DNA from: Sialis fuliginosa
Taxonomy: Eukaryota > Arthropoda > Insecta > Megaloptera > Sialidae
Reading direction: 5' to 3'
DNA length: 64,000 nt
Assembly: GCA_961205875.1 (NCBI GenBank)
Contig: OY540813.1
Location: 4,187,001 to 4,251,000, forward strand
Part shown: positions 22,676-34,733 of the stretch, piece after piece
How positions within the stretch are numbered: the first letter of the stretch is position 1
How the letters are laid out: each line of letters starts with the position of its first letter
Program-made: the position numbers and the translations under genes
Notes under the pieces: model-generated
Databases searched by the model: none
What the model was told of the DNA's origin: nothing
What the model saw: only the letters and a program-made list of their open reading frames with translations

Positions 22676-23263
22676 ATATCATATAAGGAATCAGATCTTA
22701 GAACAGTTAAAACTAAGTGTTGTAGAAGTAAAAATTAGTAACTCAACAAATTAACTAAGCAATAAAGTACTTAATGTCCCGTATTATAAAGGAGCTAACA
22801 AAATTTGCTAGCTAGCAAGCACTTTCAAATAAGGTTTCTGACCTATCTGACAGTTTTCCTTTAGTTTCATTAAATGTTTGACAATTTTCGCGCACGCGTG
22901 TTATGTAAACACCAACAGTATTAAAACAGTGGCGATATTATGAAAATTATTTTGTACGGTCAGAGTCGCCAACTGTGTTACAATACGTTGAAGAATCACT
23001 GCTCTAAATTTCATAGCTAATCCATAGATACTATCACAGAATTAATACCCCATTTGAAAGTGCTTGCTAGCTAGCTCCTTTATAATACCGGACAAAAGTA
23101 TAAAAAAGCAGGAAAACGTAAAATAATCATATAAGGAATCAGATCTTAGAACAGTTAAAACTAACTGTTGTGTGTTATATTAGAAATAAAAATTACTAAC
23201 GTAACAAATTAACTAAGCAATAAAGTACTTATGTAGAAAAGAAAGCAGGAAAACGTAAAATAA
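22676..23263 (+). repeat. ~135-base tandem duplication, first unit split by a MITE
   Basis: Unit 1 runs CATATAAGGAATCAGATCTT to AATAAAGTACTTAA (22676-22774), is interrupted by the element at 22775-23094, and resumes as AAAAAGCAGGAAAACGTAAA to 23128. Unit 2 (23129-23263) has the same text continuous, with ACTTATGTAGAAAAGAAAGC at the homologous junction. Unit 2 therefore preserves the empty site. Confidence 0.8.
22775..23094. mobile_element. family C PIF/Harbinger-like MITE, copy 1
   Basis: Termini TGTCCCGTATTATAAAGGAG and, inverted, TGTCCGGTATTATAAAGGAG, each followed by a GCTAGC-rich subterminal palindrome. The 3-base flanks are TAA and AAA, fitting an eroded TWA duplication. The interior includes GCGCACGCGTG and TTTTGTACGGTCA, shared with copy 2 at 43874. 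320 bases, non-coding. Confidence 0.8.
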
Positions 23264-23474
23264 GTTTAATTTACTGTAAAGTTTTGTTAATTATGTAATA
23301 ATTTGTTTATTTAAGTGCTATTGTTTTACATTTCCTAAGGAAGTTTCAAAGGACACTTATAAATGCATTCAAGTACGAAGGACAGGATGAAGTTATAGGT
23401 ATTGGGCGTTTTTTTAGTAGTAATTATGTGTATTACAAGTACATTTATATAACTTGTGGTTCCTTCTTAAATAG
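23264..23474. other. intron, no feature seen
   Basis: No supported feature. Confidence 0.45.
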
Positions 23475-23870
23475 TCCAGACTGTGGAGGTTAAAACAGAT
23501 TATTTTTGCGTACAGTTTTAATACTTACAGGATATACTACAAAAGTGGTGTAGAATAATACCCTAATTTTGGTTGTCCGCGACAAGGGTTAACCATGGTT
23601 CAATTGCAAAATTCTTCAGATTTTCTGATTTTAGCTAAATAGCAGTCTAAATAAGTATTATACAAAAAAAAGTTTTAAATAAAAATTAAACGCTACAAAA
23701 TTCCCTACAACCTCCATTTTGAAAAAAAAATTAAAAATTCATTTGTTTAACCGCTACACTTTTTATATTAGGGTATTATTCTACACCACTTTTGTAACAT
23801 ATCCTGTAAGTATTAAAACTGTACGCAAAAATGTCTATTTTAGGTACTTTTTAGCCTAGCCACCCTGTAC
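23475..23870. mobile_element. ~395-base fold-back MITE with ACAGGGTGG-type right end
   Basis: Long inverted arms: TTTTTGCGTACAGTTTTAAT, ACTTACAGGATAT, CAAAAGTGGTGTAGAATAAT and ACCCTAAT are repeated in reverse on the right. The outermost right end in reverse is TACAGGGTGGCTAGG. The left outer end (TCCAGACTGTGGAGG) has diverged. Superfamily not certain. Confidence 0.7.
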
Positions 23871-24232
23871 TAAAATGTAATAAATTTAAATTAATTTAAC
23901 ATAATCGAAATTTATTATATTATATTAGCCTATATGCATAGACTTTACGTCCAACCTTTATATGTATAATTTTCGGTCGACATCGAATAAACTGAGTAGT
24001 TAAATCACTATACCAGATACAGAAAAAGTAAATTGAATGTTATTTACAGATTTCCATTGAAAACAACTGCGTGCGAGAAATGAAACTGCGATCTAATTAA
24101 TGCAACCAATTATGTTACGGATATTGTACAAACATGTGGAAAATCGATCGGACAGTGATTTAGCTCGGCTGATGAGGACGTGAATGTGTGCGGGCGTGAG
24201 TGAGAAAGACATAGTCCTAAGCCGAGACTGCC
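23871..24232. other. intron, no feature seen
   Basis: Unique sequence. CTGATGAG at 24169 was tested as a hammerhead core and rejected. Confidence 0.45.
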
Positions 24233-24551
24233 GGATACAGAAGTATAAAGCTCATTTTGCATTAACCCTATTAAGTTTTGGGGTTATTTCACACGAACAT
24301 AAAAATATAACATTACTGGAGTGATAACTGAATGTTACAAAAATGTCCAGCGAAATAGCTAGAACAACGTACCGCAACCTTTGTCTAACGAGTTCGGATA
24401 CAGAAGTATAAAGCTCATTCTGCATTAACCCTATTAAGTTTTGGGGTTATTTCACACGAACATAAAAATATAACATTACTGGAATGATAACTGAATGTTA
24501 AAAAAACTGTCCAGCGAAATAGCTAGAGCAACCTCTTTGTCTAACTAGTTC
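24233..24551 (+). repeat. 163-base tandem duplication (two units)
   Basis: Unit starts at 24233 and 24396 with GGATACAGAAGTATAAAGCT, followed by TTTTGGGGTTATTTCACACG and GTCCAGCGAAATAGCTAGA. The units differ by only a few substitutions and small indels, so this is a recent direct duplication of non-repetitive sequence. Confidence 0.85.
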
Positions 24552-24651
24552 TGATTGGCTGACGACGTGAACTGATTGGTCATAACTTACTGTACTTAAA
24601 ACATTGGTAACCATGGAAACAACTGAAGTATGTTTAGGTTCAAAAATAGTA

Positions 24652-25119
24652 AGGTACTGGTACCAGTCTTGGATATGACCCCAGTAATAACTGTTTTTTA
24701 ATTAAATGTACTGAATTAAAAATATTTGATTACTAGCATTTCTGAATATTAATCTGTATACATTTAACTGTCTTACAGCGTGATTTGATGACAATCGGAC
24801 AATAGGTGTTAAAATGGTGGACATAATTATTGGTATAATTTATTTATTAATTATTATATTATCGTAGCAACTGCTTTACATTGTTTAAAATTTGATGATT
24901 TTTCTTTTAAATCTTTTGTAATCATTTTATAATCATTAGCAAGTGTTTATTGGGGAAAAAGCATAAACAAAATAAAAGGCTATAATTTAAAAAACAAACT
25001 ATATTTGCGGACTTTGGTAATTAAATTTATTAAATAAAGAGTTACTTATTTTATTAGTAAGATGAGTTCATGAGAATTATAATTTGCTCTTATAGCGGTC
25101 ATAACTGGTGCCATTACCT
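24652..25119 (+). mobile_element. family A MITE, copy 8 (complete)
   Basis: AGGTACTGGTACCAGT to ACTGGTGCCATTACCT with TA at 24650-24651 and 25120-25121. Interior blocks are conserved with small deletions. Confidence 0.85.
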
Positions 25120-27030
25120 TATAAGTATTCACAACGTCATGCCAAATTGTTTTGTATAACTATTCTCAACATTAGTAGTTGTATTGTTTTGTTTGCAATG
25201 GAACAAAAGCATCAAGACAAATAATACGTTAAGACGAATAGGGCTGCCAACTTAATAAAAGTAAAAATGTCATCAGCAACATAACAAAGTACAAGTTTTA
25301 AATAGTCACATGTTCTGGATATAAATATTAGTTTTATATCACTAGATACACTTTATTTTCAGTATTACATATAAGAAAGTCCCGTAGCATCCATGGCTGT
25401 GTTTTTTTTTAATTCTAAAGGCTGCAATATCCTGGCTTTATTTAATAAATAACAAATCGCGAACACGAAAATGAATAAAATTCTGATAAAATCTTTATAA
25501 TTGCAGTTTTACTGCTATCTAAGAAATGAAAAGAAGTCTGTATGAAACATCTCCAGCACCCAATTGGCATCAACCCCATTAGGTTTTAGTCCAGTAGTTC
25601 TGTTCATTATCTTTGCGAAGGTTCCGCTGACTCAGTGCTTATACTGTGTTGGTTAGGCTACGTTCCGACTACAGGCAACTGCCAGCGATCCGAAATAATC
25701 ATCCACTCTAACCCTAATATCCATTCCAATTATTTGTGTGGTTTAACATAGAAATTCTAGCTAAATGTTTAGATTTTCGTTGTATTAGCAACCTTACTTA
25801 ACACACTACAAAAGTTTGCTTTGTTAATTCCTAACCTTTCAATTTTACCCCCGGTACTAAAAACACCTAGATATCGATTGTGCTTCACAACCTAGTATAA
25901 TGTAAGGTACACAATCGATGTCCAATATAGGCTTAACTGATTTAGACATCAAGTGTAATTAAGTGGCCATCAAAAATAGAATAGAATATAAAAAAAATAT
26001 TTAAAATTTTGTTAAGTAAATCTTGTATGTGCTGTTTGTAAGTGCAATCCACCTCATAATTTTGTACAAACCACATGGGAATTGATTTAAAACTATTTTT
26101 TATTAATATATATTTAATATTTTTGGTAGCAAAAATGTTATTTTCCCGGAATATCCGTTCATAATTTTGCAAATTTCTATCACATCAATTGCTTATTTTT
26201 TTTAAATTTCCTCGATGAAATATGAACCATTATAGTATGTTTATTGTTTATGTTATTTACTTTTCTAATAAAAAACTTATTGCACAAAAATCACAAGATC
26301 GATATACAAAAATATATCTGACAGAAATACTACCCTGAACTATAGTAAGCTACCAATCAGATTCTTAGAAAAAGAGGTAGATATATTCCAAACTACACTG
26401 CATCTCTCTCTCCCTTTTTGAACAGAAGTTACACCATTGAGTTAATACAGAATGCACTGTCCATTCTCTATGTCTATGGTATAGAGTACATTATTTACTT
26501 TGCTTCATTTCTCTTAGTTTCATGTATTTGCTTGTTATGTAGTTTGTATGGAGCTTTATTATTGTCTTGTTCTACGAAGGTCCGATTGTCCGCTTATTAA
26601 GCGAGAATGTTAATTATTATTGTTATTGCATAGCTACACCAAATGTGTAAGTTATTGTCTCTATATGTTTGCAAATACGGTCTAATGGTGACCTTTCAAG
26701 AGATAAGATGTTTGTTATTGTTGTTGTTTTAATAGATTAGGTTTACACAACGAATTGATTTGGTTCTATTGACGGGTTTTTTGTTGGATTGTAACAGAAG
26801 AACTAATGAAATTTATGGTATATATTTTAAGAGTCAAGTAAATGCAATTATATTGGATGAAGCATTTAAAGTTTTAATTTTCCTGTACTTGAAAGTTATA
26901 TTGCTTTTAAAGTTACGATACTTTGCAAAATGGTTTGTTTGTTTATTCTCTTCTATTTTGTAAATGTTGGGTATTTTTAGACTGTATTTAATTATTTTCT
27001 GACGCAAAATGTTTTTAACATATTGTAATA
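25120..27030. other. intron with a J-tail fragment and a GC-richer unique stretch
   Basis: At 25362-25402 CAGTATTACATATAAGAAAG TCCCGTAGC is a single tail monomer of repeat J. The stretch 25550-25730 (ATTAGGTTTTAGTCCAGTAG, CAGGCAACTGCCAGCGATC) is unique and GC-richer. ATCGATTGTG/CACAATCGAT forms a 50-base fold-back at 25872-25919. Open frames at 25942, 26418 and 26760 are short and unconvincing. Confidence 0.4.
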
Positions 27031-27497
27031 AGGTAGTGGCACCAGTTATGGTCGCTATAAGAGCAAGGTTTACTGTTTTTATGATTGACGGGCTTCATTT
27101 TTGTGTTATAGCCTTTTATTTTGTTTATGTTTTTTTCCAGTAATGGGTAAAGTAAAACCAGTAATAGGCACGTAGTGATGGACACTTGCTAATGATTACA
27201 AAATGATAAGTACTACGACACAAAAGATATAAAAGAAAGAATCGTCAAATTTGAAACAATATAAAGCAGTTGCTATGATAATATAATAATTAATAAATAA
27301 ATTATACCAATAATTAGTTTAAATGTCCACCATTTTAACACCTATTGGCCGATTATCATCAAATCACACTGTAAGACAGTTAAATGTATATAGATTTATA
27401 TTCAGAAATGGTAGTAATCAAATGTCAACTAATATTTCTAGTTCAGTACAGTCAATTTAAAAAATAGGAGTCATATCCAAGACTGGTGCAACTACCT
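27031..27497 (-). mobile_element. family A MITE, copy 9 (complete)
   Basis: AGGTAGTGGCACCAGT to GACTGGTGCAACTACCT with TA at 27029-27030 and 27498-27499. The two ends carry a compensating change (GTACT to GTAGT on both sides), as expected if terminal symmetry is maintained or copied. Confidence 0.85.
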
Positions 27498-29149
27498 TAA
27501 TAGTTTCCAGTAGTTGGATATAGAGAAATAATCTACAACAAATTAACAAGAAGAAGCTATTTGTTTATGTAAATTAAATGACAACAAAGAAATAGATAAA
27601 TACAACTGATATTTATATACGATATAAGTACATTCACATCGACTTGATTGTAATGAATTAGTTAACATTGGATAATATTGAGGTTCTCTGAATTCACTAC
27701 AGCATTCCCTGTCTATATAACATTGTTCTCGGTAATATGAAGAGCTGGTTATGTCGTTATATCCGTATACGGTAATATGCATTATAGATGTATTTCATAA
27801 TATATCGACGTTGTTGATTTTCCTTATTTTCTAAATTAGTTACATGTTTCCTTATACTATCAAAGGTCAGTAGCGTTCATTGAGGCCAACAGAAAATTGC
27901 AACTCCCAATTATTGTACACGTGGTGTTCAAAAGGGGTTAGATCTAATGTATTAACTAATTTTTGACAATTTTTAATTGCGTTAAATTCGTTAAATGATG
28001 TATAAAAATGATATTCAAAAAGTGTCTCTGAACGAATGAAACAAACTAGATGGTGAAAGTGGTGAAAAATGAGTGATAATGAATGTAAAGGGGCACCGTA
28101 ATTTGGTCTCAAGTCAAAACAGAAGCAAAAATTGCCAAATCGACATAGTCTCGAAAAAAAGTCGGAACTAACGTCGACGTTTGTAGTAAAACAGTTTTCA
28201 AACTTTAAACTCATTTTTATCGAAACCACGTTTTTAAAAACTGCGAAAAACGTATCTTGGCCATGTTCCAAGTTCCAACCGATCTACTTGAAATTTTAAC
28301 TGTAACTTATTAGATAGATTTTACATCAAAGTACACACGATTTTTACGATTGGTTAAGAATTACAGTTTTTAAAAACAATTTAAGGTAGTTTTTTTTTTT
28401 TAATAAAATGTAATAACTAATTTTTTTTTCTGATTTTTCCCTTGATCCATGGAAGTTCTGTTTTCTGCAGTGGAGCACATAACAAAAAAGATGCACTCAT
28501 TGTCAGTGTAGCAACGCTAAAGTCAGCATTTTGTTTTATACTTACATGTACAATAAATTCTCAAAATTTCATTTGATTGCTTTCTTTAATATTCTAAAAA
28601 AAATTTCTAAAAAATGTATCATTTTCCAAATTGACGATTAGATGTAACCCCTTAATTTAAAAACAAAATATTTTATTTTTGTTTTATTTTAACGCTTACC
28701 TGGGGATTAAGATTGATATTAGTTTTATTGGAATGTACTATTGGAATAGGTATTTTATATTTTATTTTCTGAAAGTAATGAACATATAAATCAATATAGT
28801 TTATTGTATGTAAATGAAAAGGATATAATATGTTCTTATTTGAGGTTAATTATAATACATTCGTATTCATTAATTCGGTATTAAAATTTCTAATACGAAA
28901 AAGCAGAATGGAATTGAATGATAATTATGTTAATGACATTTCAAGTATTTGGGTTGCCTTTTGGTTATATTGAACTAATTAGAATTGGATCAATTCAAGA
29001 GTTAGGATTTAATCCCTTATCTCAAATAACGGTTTATTTAATCGTTAGAATGTAATACTATTTAATTTAACAAATTTCTAGATAGATCATGAAATGCAGC
29101 GAAATATATTATGGTATAATTAAGTATCTACGTGAGTAAATTAATTGTG
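27498..29149. other. intron containing a 134-codon reverse open frame, not called as a gene
   Basis: The frame 28271-27867 (reverse strand) is the longest in the window: MEHGQDTFFAVFKN at the start and many Phe, His and Asn residues. There is no domain, no splice context and no repeat copy. AT-rich codon use looks like chance. The rest is plain AT-rich sequence. Confidence 0.45.
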
Positions 29150-29520
29150 TTGCTGCTTCCTCGTCAATATATGAAAGATACGAGAAGATATGTGATCATT
29201 TTTCAAAGAGAAAAAAAATTTTGTTCTCCGATTTGAAAAATTGTATTTGATCTTTCCGTTTCAGACCAAGACAAATAATTTCTGTCACTGAACCGATATT
29301 GATGAAACTTGGTTGATTGGTTGGGTCGTGTGTAAACGGAAGGAGTGACATCCAAAAATAGTTATTTTTTAAGATATCTCACATGTTACGTGAAAATTGT
29401 ATACAATATTTATTGTAGAACATTCAATGTTCTATAAAAAAAGGTCACCACAGCAATTGTAGTAGAATATTCCTTTACGAAGTTTTATCTCAATTTGTTT
29501 CAATTGCTATTTTCTTTGAC
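29150..29520 (+). repeat. repeat F, copy 4 (microsatellite deleted)
   Basis: GCTTCCTCGTCAATATATGA, GAAGATATGTGATCA, TTCTCCGATTTGAAAAAT, then directly CACTGAACCGATATTGATGA, GGTTGGGTCGTGTGTAA and CATGTTACGTGAAAATTGTA. The GTCTGTC run has been removed while both sides remain. Confidence 0.75.
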
Positions 29521-29794
29521 ATATCAAAGTCATTTTTAATATAAATAGTAAAAATATTTTAAAATAGTTCATCTGAATACTTGATCAGTGTTTATTAAAA
29601 TTCTTTGATAATTAATTATACCTCTTGTGAATTTAGCACGAGGAAACACCGTGAATTAACATAGCTGATGTTCGTTTATTTTGAAACAAGAGAAATATAA
29701 TTTTTCTGAGCGAGTAGGAAATATGAAATAATTAATATACGTCTCTAAAAAACGAAACTATTTCTAACAATTAATAATAAAAAATGTAAGAGCT

Positions 29795-30000
29795 AGACAG
29801 ATCCGGTGTACATACAGCTGTATTCCGAGTCGAGTGGGAATAAAAATTTAATTAATATGCAGTGATATTCCCGAAGGTAGAGAGAACACAATGAATATAA
29901 AGTGCTCGGTGGCGAGCCGGTACAACGGTCCACGTACTTACCGGCTGAATACGCAAATCGTGGCGATTTGCAGATTACATACAGACACGCATATGCATAT
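29795..30000. promoter_or_regulatory. GC-richer non-repetitive island, candidate regulatory element
   Basis: A sudden GC-rich unique block within AT-rich intron: AGATCCGGTGTACATACAGC, GATATTCCCGAAGGTAGAG, GGTGGCGAGCCGGTACAACG. It contains the small hairpin GCAAATCG-TGG-CGATTTGC (29952-29970) and, on the reverse strand, the donor-like CAGCCG|GTAAGTACG at about 29930-29940. No open frame. A conserved enhancer or a minus-strand exon edge are both possible; only comparison with a related genome could tell. Confidence 0.3.
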
Positions 30001-30478
30001 TTATTTCATAGATTATTTAAATATGGACTTTTCCTAGTAATAGAGGTTCATGAATTATTATTAAACCAGTAAAAAAATAAACATATCTACTTACACCTTT
30101 CTAATAGATTCTTCATTATTTATTTAATTATTTTTTAATTGAAATATGCAGTGTTTTCTGATTTTATAGTACCTATATAATAATCAGTTTTAAATCGTAA
30201 TTTTTATTTTATGTCATTTCTGATGTAAGTTGTTATTTTTTAAATGAAAGTAGCACAAAAAATTTTTTTTTTCAGGTTATAACACTTTTTTTCCTAAGTG
30301 AGTGAAAATTTTGTAAAATTATTTTGTTAAATCTTGAAGAATTGAAGTCAGACAAAAAAATGCATCTTTTTTCTCGTATAGAATAAGATACGGTAATAAA
30401 AAAATAAGGGTTTCCATTTGAAAAACAAAAATTAGTATCACTTCCGGTTAAAATGACAGAAAAACATTACGTTACTTA
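30001..30478. other. AT-rich intron, no feature seen
   Basis: No supported feature. Confidence 0.5.
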
Positions 30479-30971
30479 GGCGGCTATTACACTATTAAAG
30501 AAATATGATAAAATTTCTTTGATCAAAGAAATATGACAGTGTAATAAGTCAACTTTTATAATATTTACCTTCATAATATTTCTATGATCATAGTTAATGA
30601 CAGTCTCTTATATTTGATCAAAGTTTTTTGACGTCAAAAACAAAATGGCGACTACCAAGTTATCACTGACAGTTACAGTTACATAATTATTAATATATGA
30701 ATATCAACAAAATCCAGTATTATATGATAATCTTCTTATTGATTATAAAAACCACAATACACGGTTGTAAATTTAAACCTCGATCTCGTCAATTGACGAA
30801 CATCCACGCACTGATATTCAAAAGGCACCAAAAAAGAAGAAAATATCCCTAGATAATATTGAGAAAATATTATCAAATATTTTATGTAGTGTAATAAAAC
30901 AAAATCTTGTATTTTATCAAAGAAATATGATCAAATCTTTGACATATTTATTTGATAGTGTAATAGCCGCC
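30479..30971. mobile_element. 493-base PIF/Harbinger-type element with perfect TTA duplication
   Basis: Ends GGCGGCTATTACACTATTAA and, inverted, GGCGGCTATTACACTATCAA. TTA flanks both sides (30476-30478, 30972-30974). Both features match PIF/Harbinger. Subterminal AAATATGATCAAA words recur in both halves. The interior has ATGGCGACTACCAAG opening a frame that closes after about a dozen codons, perhaps a relic of a start region; no transposase domain is visible. Confidence 0.8.
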
Positions 30972-30974
30972 TTA

Positions 30975-31397
30975 ATAGTCGGAAAAATACTGAATCTTAT
31001 TTTCATTTAACCACCAACTGGACATCCTGTATGTGAACATTGCGTATCGTAAAAAGTTAGATTAATAAAAGTTTTTTGTAAATTTAAACACGGAACACTG
31101 AATGTGTTATGTTATATATGTGCAATGCTAGTGTATAGTATTAAATGTAATCTACAAATGTAATCTTCGTAATGAATAAGGTGTATTTTAAAAGAAGGTC
31201 ATACTGGTAATGATATATATTTAGAGCATTGACTCCGTCCTGCCTTTAATTTTTTAATTTCCACAATGTTTCATTTATCTTTATACAAACATGTTTGTTT
31301 ATGAAAGGAAGTCGCAAAAACCACAATTATAAATAATTTATTTTATTATGTATATAAGGTCAGAAAATAAATATATATTTTAAATAATATTAATAGT
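30975..31397. other. intron, no feature seen
   Basis: No supported feature. Confidence 0.5.
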
Positions 31398-31913
31398 CCA
31401 GGCAACGTAGAATTTTTTACTAATTTGGAAAAATGTATGAGGTGCCAAATTTTAACAGTGATTAGAACATGCCCAGATGTATATTTCCTGAAAACTCCCT
31501 AGCAAAAATTTGCTCCGGAACACCCTCAACCAAGGGCCCAAAGTTTTGTTTTACAAGGATTTTGTAAACATGTGTATCTAATTAACATTACATTTTTAAA
31601 GTAAAATTTTTAGTTTGACCACCATTTTGAAAGGTATACAATTATTTTTGGTTAAATAATAATAAAAAAGGTTGTAGATAATTTAATTATCTGTTTAAAA
31701 TACGAAAGACGGGGTTGATTGAACATTCCGTTTATTAGATACAGACTGTTTACAAAATCCTTGTAAAACAAAACTTTGGGCCCTTGGTTGAGGGTGTTCC
31801 GGAGCAAATTTTGCTAGGGAGTTTTCAGGAAATATACATCTGGACATGTTCTAATCACTGTTTAAATTTGGCACCTCATACATTTTCCTTGTATTTTTTC
31901 CTTTATTTCCTGG
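31398..31913. mobile_element. 516-base fold-back element with ~190-base arms
   Basis: CCAGG at the left end and CCTGG at the right end. The arms match closely over about 150 bases: AATGTATGAGGTGCCAAAT, AACAGTGATTAGAACATG, TATATTTCCTGAAAACTCCC, TTTGCTCCGGAACACCCTC, AACCAAGGGCCCAAAGT, TTACAAGGATTTTGTAAAC. A central unique part of about 150 bases separates them. No protein, and no second copy in the window. Confidence 0.75.
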
Positions 31914-34499
31914 GCTATAAAGTTTTTATATTATTTACCGAAGATTAGTTATGATTGGATGTTTTTTGAAATGTTCACATCTCACTCTTGCAAAAATATG
32001 GGCCTCCATTTATTTGTGAAATATTTTTAATTGATTTAATATATGAAATTAAATTAGAAAAAGACAAAATTCCACGTAAATAATTTTGGCTCCTTTACTC
32101 TACTATTGAATTTGAAAGACTATAAAATTGGAGTTAGCTATTTTGACTTTTAAGTGGCCCTTATAAACTTTGTATAGAGATAATACAATAGTTATTTCTA
32201 ACCAATTACCGGTGGATAAGTGTATAATAAAGTAAATTAGATCTGTCTGAGATGTGCTGATAATACTTGAAACCTATAAAAGTTAGTTTACAGTTAGTGC
32301 CTTGTACCGACGATGGTTTATGAGAGTGACATAAGGTATAGTAAACCACTAGCTAGATTGTAGAAACGGGCTTGGATTCTTAACCCGTTTGCTTTCAACA
32401 TATTGATAAATACAGCTGTCAAACAATAATAGAATAATCTTTATAATTTTCTTTAAGAAAAAAAATTATAAAAACCAAAGATCTTTCATAATTGAATTGC
32501 AAAAAAATACATTCTTGTCAAATATACGCAAAAATATTCTCGGAGCGGGAAATTTCAAATTTTGTTGTATTATAATTCATTTTTCGGAAACGGTTCGGTA
32601 AATACTAATGATATTTTGCATAAATGTTCAACCAATCAAATACTATACTCCCTCAAAAAATTATAAAATCGGTATCTTTTTTTTACCTAAAAAATGTCGA
32701 AAAATATCAGTTTTCCATAAGAACACATGTTAAATTGAAATCAATATATTTCCTAAATATATTTCGTAAACGACTCAGTAAATGAATTTAATATTTTGTT
32801 TATTGCATTAGAATGCTAATGAGAACATTCTCACCAATTTTCATGGATGATAATATTTTTATTGTACTTCCATTCCTCTTTAAATAAGGATTATACAAGT
32901 GAGGTGTGTCCCAGTTGTGTAATCTCCTAATAACTAAAACCGAGAAAGAGAGCTTGACGGGATTAATAGTTTTATCTCATCCTAGATTGATGTATGGATC
33001 TATCTGTCTGTATATAAACGGACATGTGGTATCCAATAGTTTGAACTCATTAACCCACTTAATTCTATCGTCTAATTGGGATGTTGACTTTTATTATTAT
33101 TGATATTGGTGTAGGATTTTTTTTAAATGAGAAGATAGTGTTGTTTTTTATGAGATTAATTTAATTTAGGATTATGATATTTTTGTTAATTAATGTTTAG
33201 TTTTAACGTGTTTTAGTGGTTATTAATATTTATGATTATTAATTATTTTATAGGAATTTTATAATAAATAATGAATAAAAATGTATAGTTTCCTGGTGAT
33301 AAATAATTGTGACAACTAATAATTATTATAAACAAATTAAAAATGTTTATCAATGACCTATTTATGGGGAAATTTTTTACTTACCTACAATTTTATAATA
33401 TTTGTTATTTTACGAAATTTTTATCTGGCACTTGTTTTTATTTGGGTATTTTTTTCTAAAATTCGCCAGGGCCGTAATGTAGTGTACATGGTATGGGGGA
33501 AAGGGCATGATATTTAGGGGCCCAAGTATTGTGTACCTATGTACAAAATAAAATTTTTAATGAAAAATACTCTATTAATATTTAATGATAAATCTAAAAT
33601 TTTGAATAATACTATTATTGTAACTCTCTGTTGGATGCCCTTAACTAGTCAATTTTATACAAATCAAAGATATTGCTTTTTTTTCTTATTTACCCATTCA
33701 TTTTTGTATCAAGTAATTTTTTGTTATTGACAAAACATTAAGGAATAATAATACTTTACTTTACTTGCAATATGGGAGGGGGGGGGGGGTATGGTGCTAA
33801 ACAGTTGTACATTGCCTTCCATTAAATCTAAAACCTTTGTCTTCGACAACTTATAATGCGAATGAAATGTAGCTGTCTGTCTATGTTGTAGCAACAAACT
33901 TCGTCACTAAGGTTCTATAAATAATTTGTCTCCTCTATAAATTGCATATATATAAACGTGTTTGTGTTCTTCACAACACACAATCTGTTCGCATGCAAGT
34001 AGGTAAAATAAGAGTTAGTTACTTTATATATAATGTGTGTTTAGTTGAACATTTGCCAAATATTCGGTTGGGTCGGTCGTTGCCCTTCCAAACATGCAAC
34101 GTTTGGGATTGTAATTTTCCATCATATCTTATTACAGAATGACCCATTTTCATAAAACGTCGATACGAAATTTATGCATGACTGTGTTTATTTATAAATG
34201 GTTTAGTTAATGTGACTCTTTTTTTTTTAAAAGAACATGTGAAATAGTTTGAAATGAATGATAGATTTTTCGATAGACAAACTTTGCTTTACATTAGAAA
34301 CTTTGAAAGTATTGTATTTCGTTTTTCTTGACCGGTGAAGTTTGATTTGAAAGTAGAAAAGTAAATAAAATATAAACTCGTTCAATTATTGACCTATATT
34401 TGTTGGCAAAGTTGATATTTCTATTAACAGTATACGACTGAAATTTATTTTTAACTAAGAAAATATCCTTTTTTTCGTCCTACTGTAAAATTTGGTAAC
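31914..34499. other. 2.6 kb intron, few features
   Basis: A possible 3' tail of an old element lies at 32540-32790 (TTTTTCGGAAACGGTTCGGT, echoed by TTCGTAAACGACTCAGTAAA). A possible hAT end CAGGGCCGTAATGTAG is at 33468, with no partner. A poly-G run is at about 33777-33789. Short open frames at 32906, 33539 and 33942 are not convincing. Confidence 0.4.
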
Positions 34500-34733
34500 A
34501 AAAGGTATAAAAGAAAGAATCGTCTTTGAAACAATATAAAGCAGTTGCTATGATAATATAATAATTAATAAATAAATTATACTAATAGTCAGTTTAAATG
34601 TCCACCATTTTGACACCTTTTGGCCGATTGTTATTAAATCAGGCTGTAAGACAGTTAAATTATATAGATTAATATTCAGAAATTGTAGTAATCAAATATC
34701 AAATACTTCTAATTCAGTCATATCCAAGACCTA
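34500..34733 (-). mobile_element. family A MITE, copy 10 (internal fragment)
   Basis: AAAGAAAGAATCGTC, CAGTTGCTATGATAATATAA, GTCCACCATTTTGACACC, TGGCCGATTGTTATTAAATC. Both AGGTACT termini are missing. Confidence 0.7.

Noticed and set aside
24165..24215. CTGATGAGGACGTGAA, resembling a hammerhead ribozyme core
   Set aside because: No stem II closes between CTGATGA and a GAAA, and no stem I/III partners are visible.
27867..28271. 134-codon reverse-strand open frame, longest in the window
   Set aside because: Phe/His/Asn-rich composition typical of chance AT-rich frames, no domain, no splice context, no repeat copy.
33775..33790. Long poly-G runs here and at 41714 and 57205
   Set aside because: Homopolymers, the last two within or beside repeats; run lengths are unreliable in assemblies and carry no annotation by themselves.
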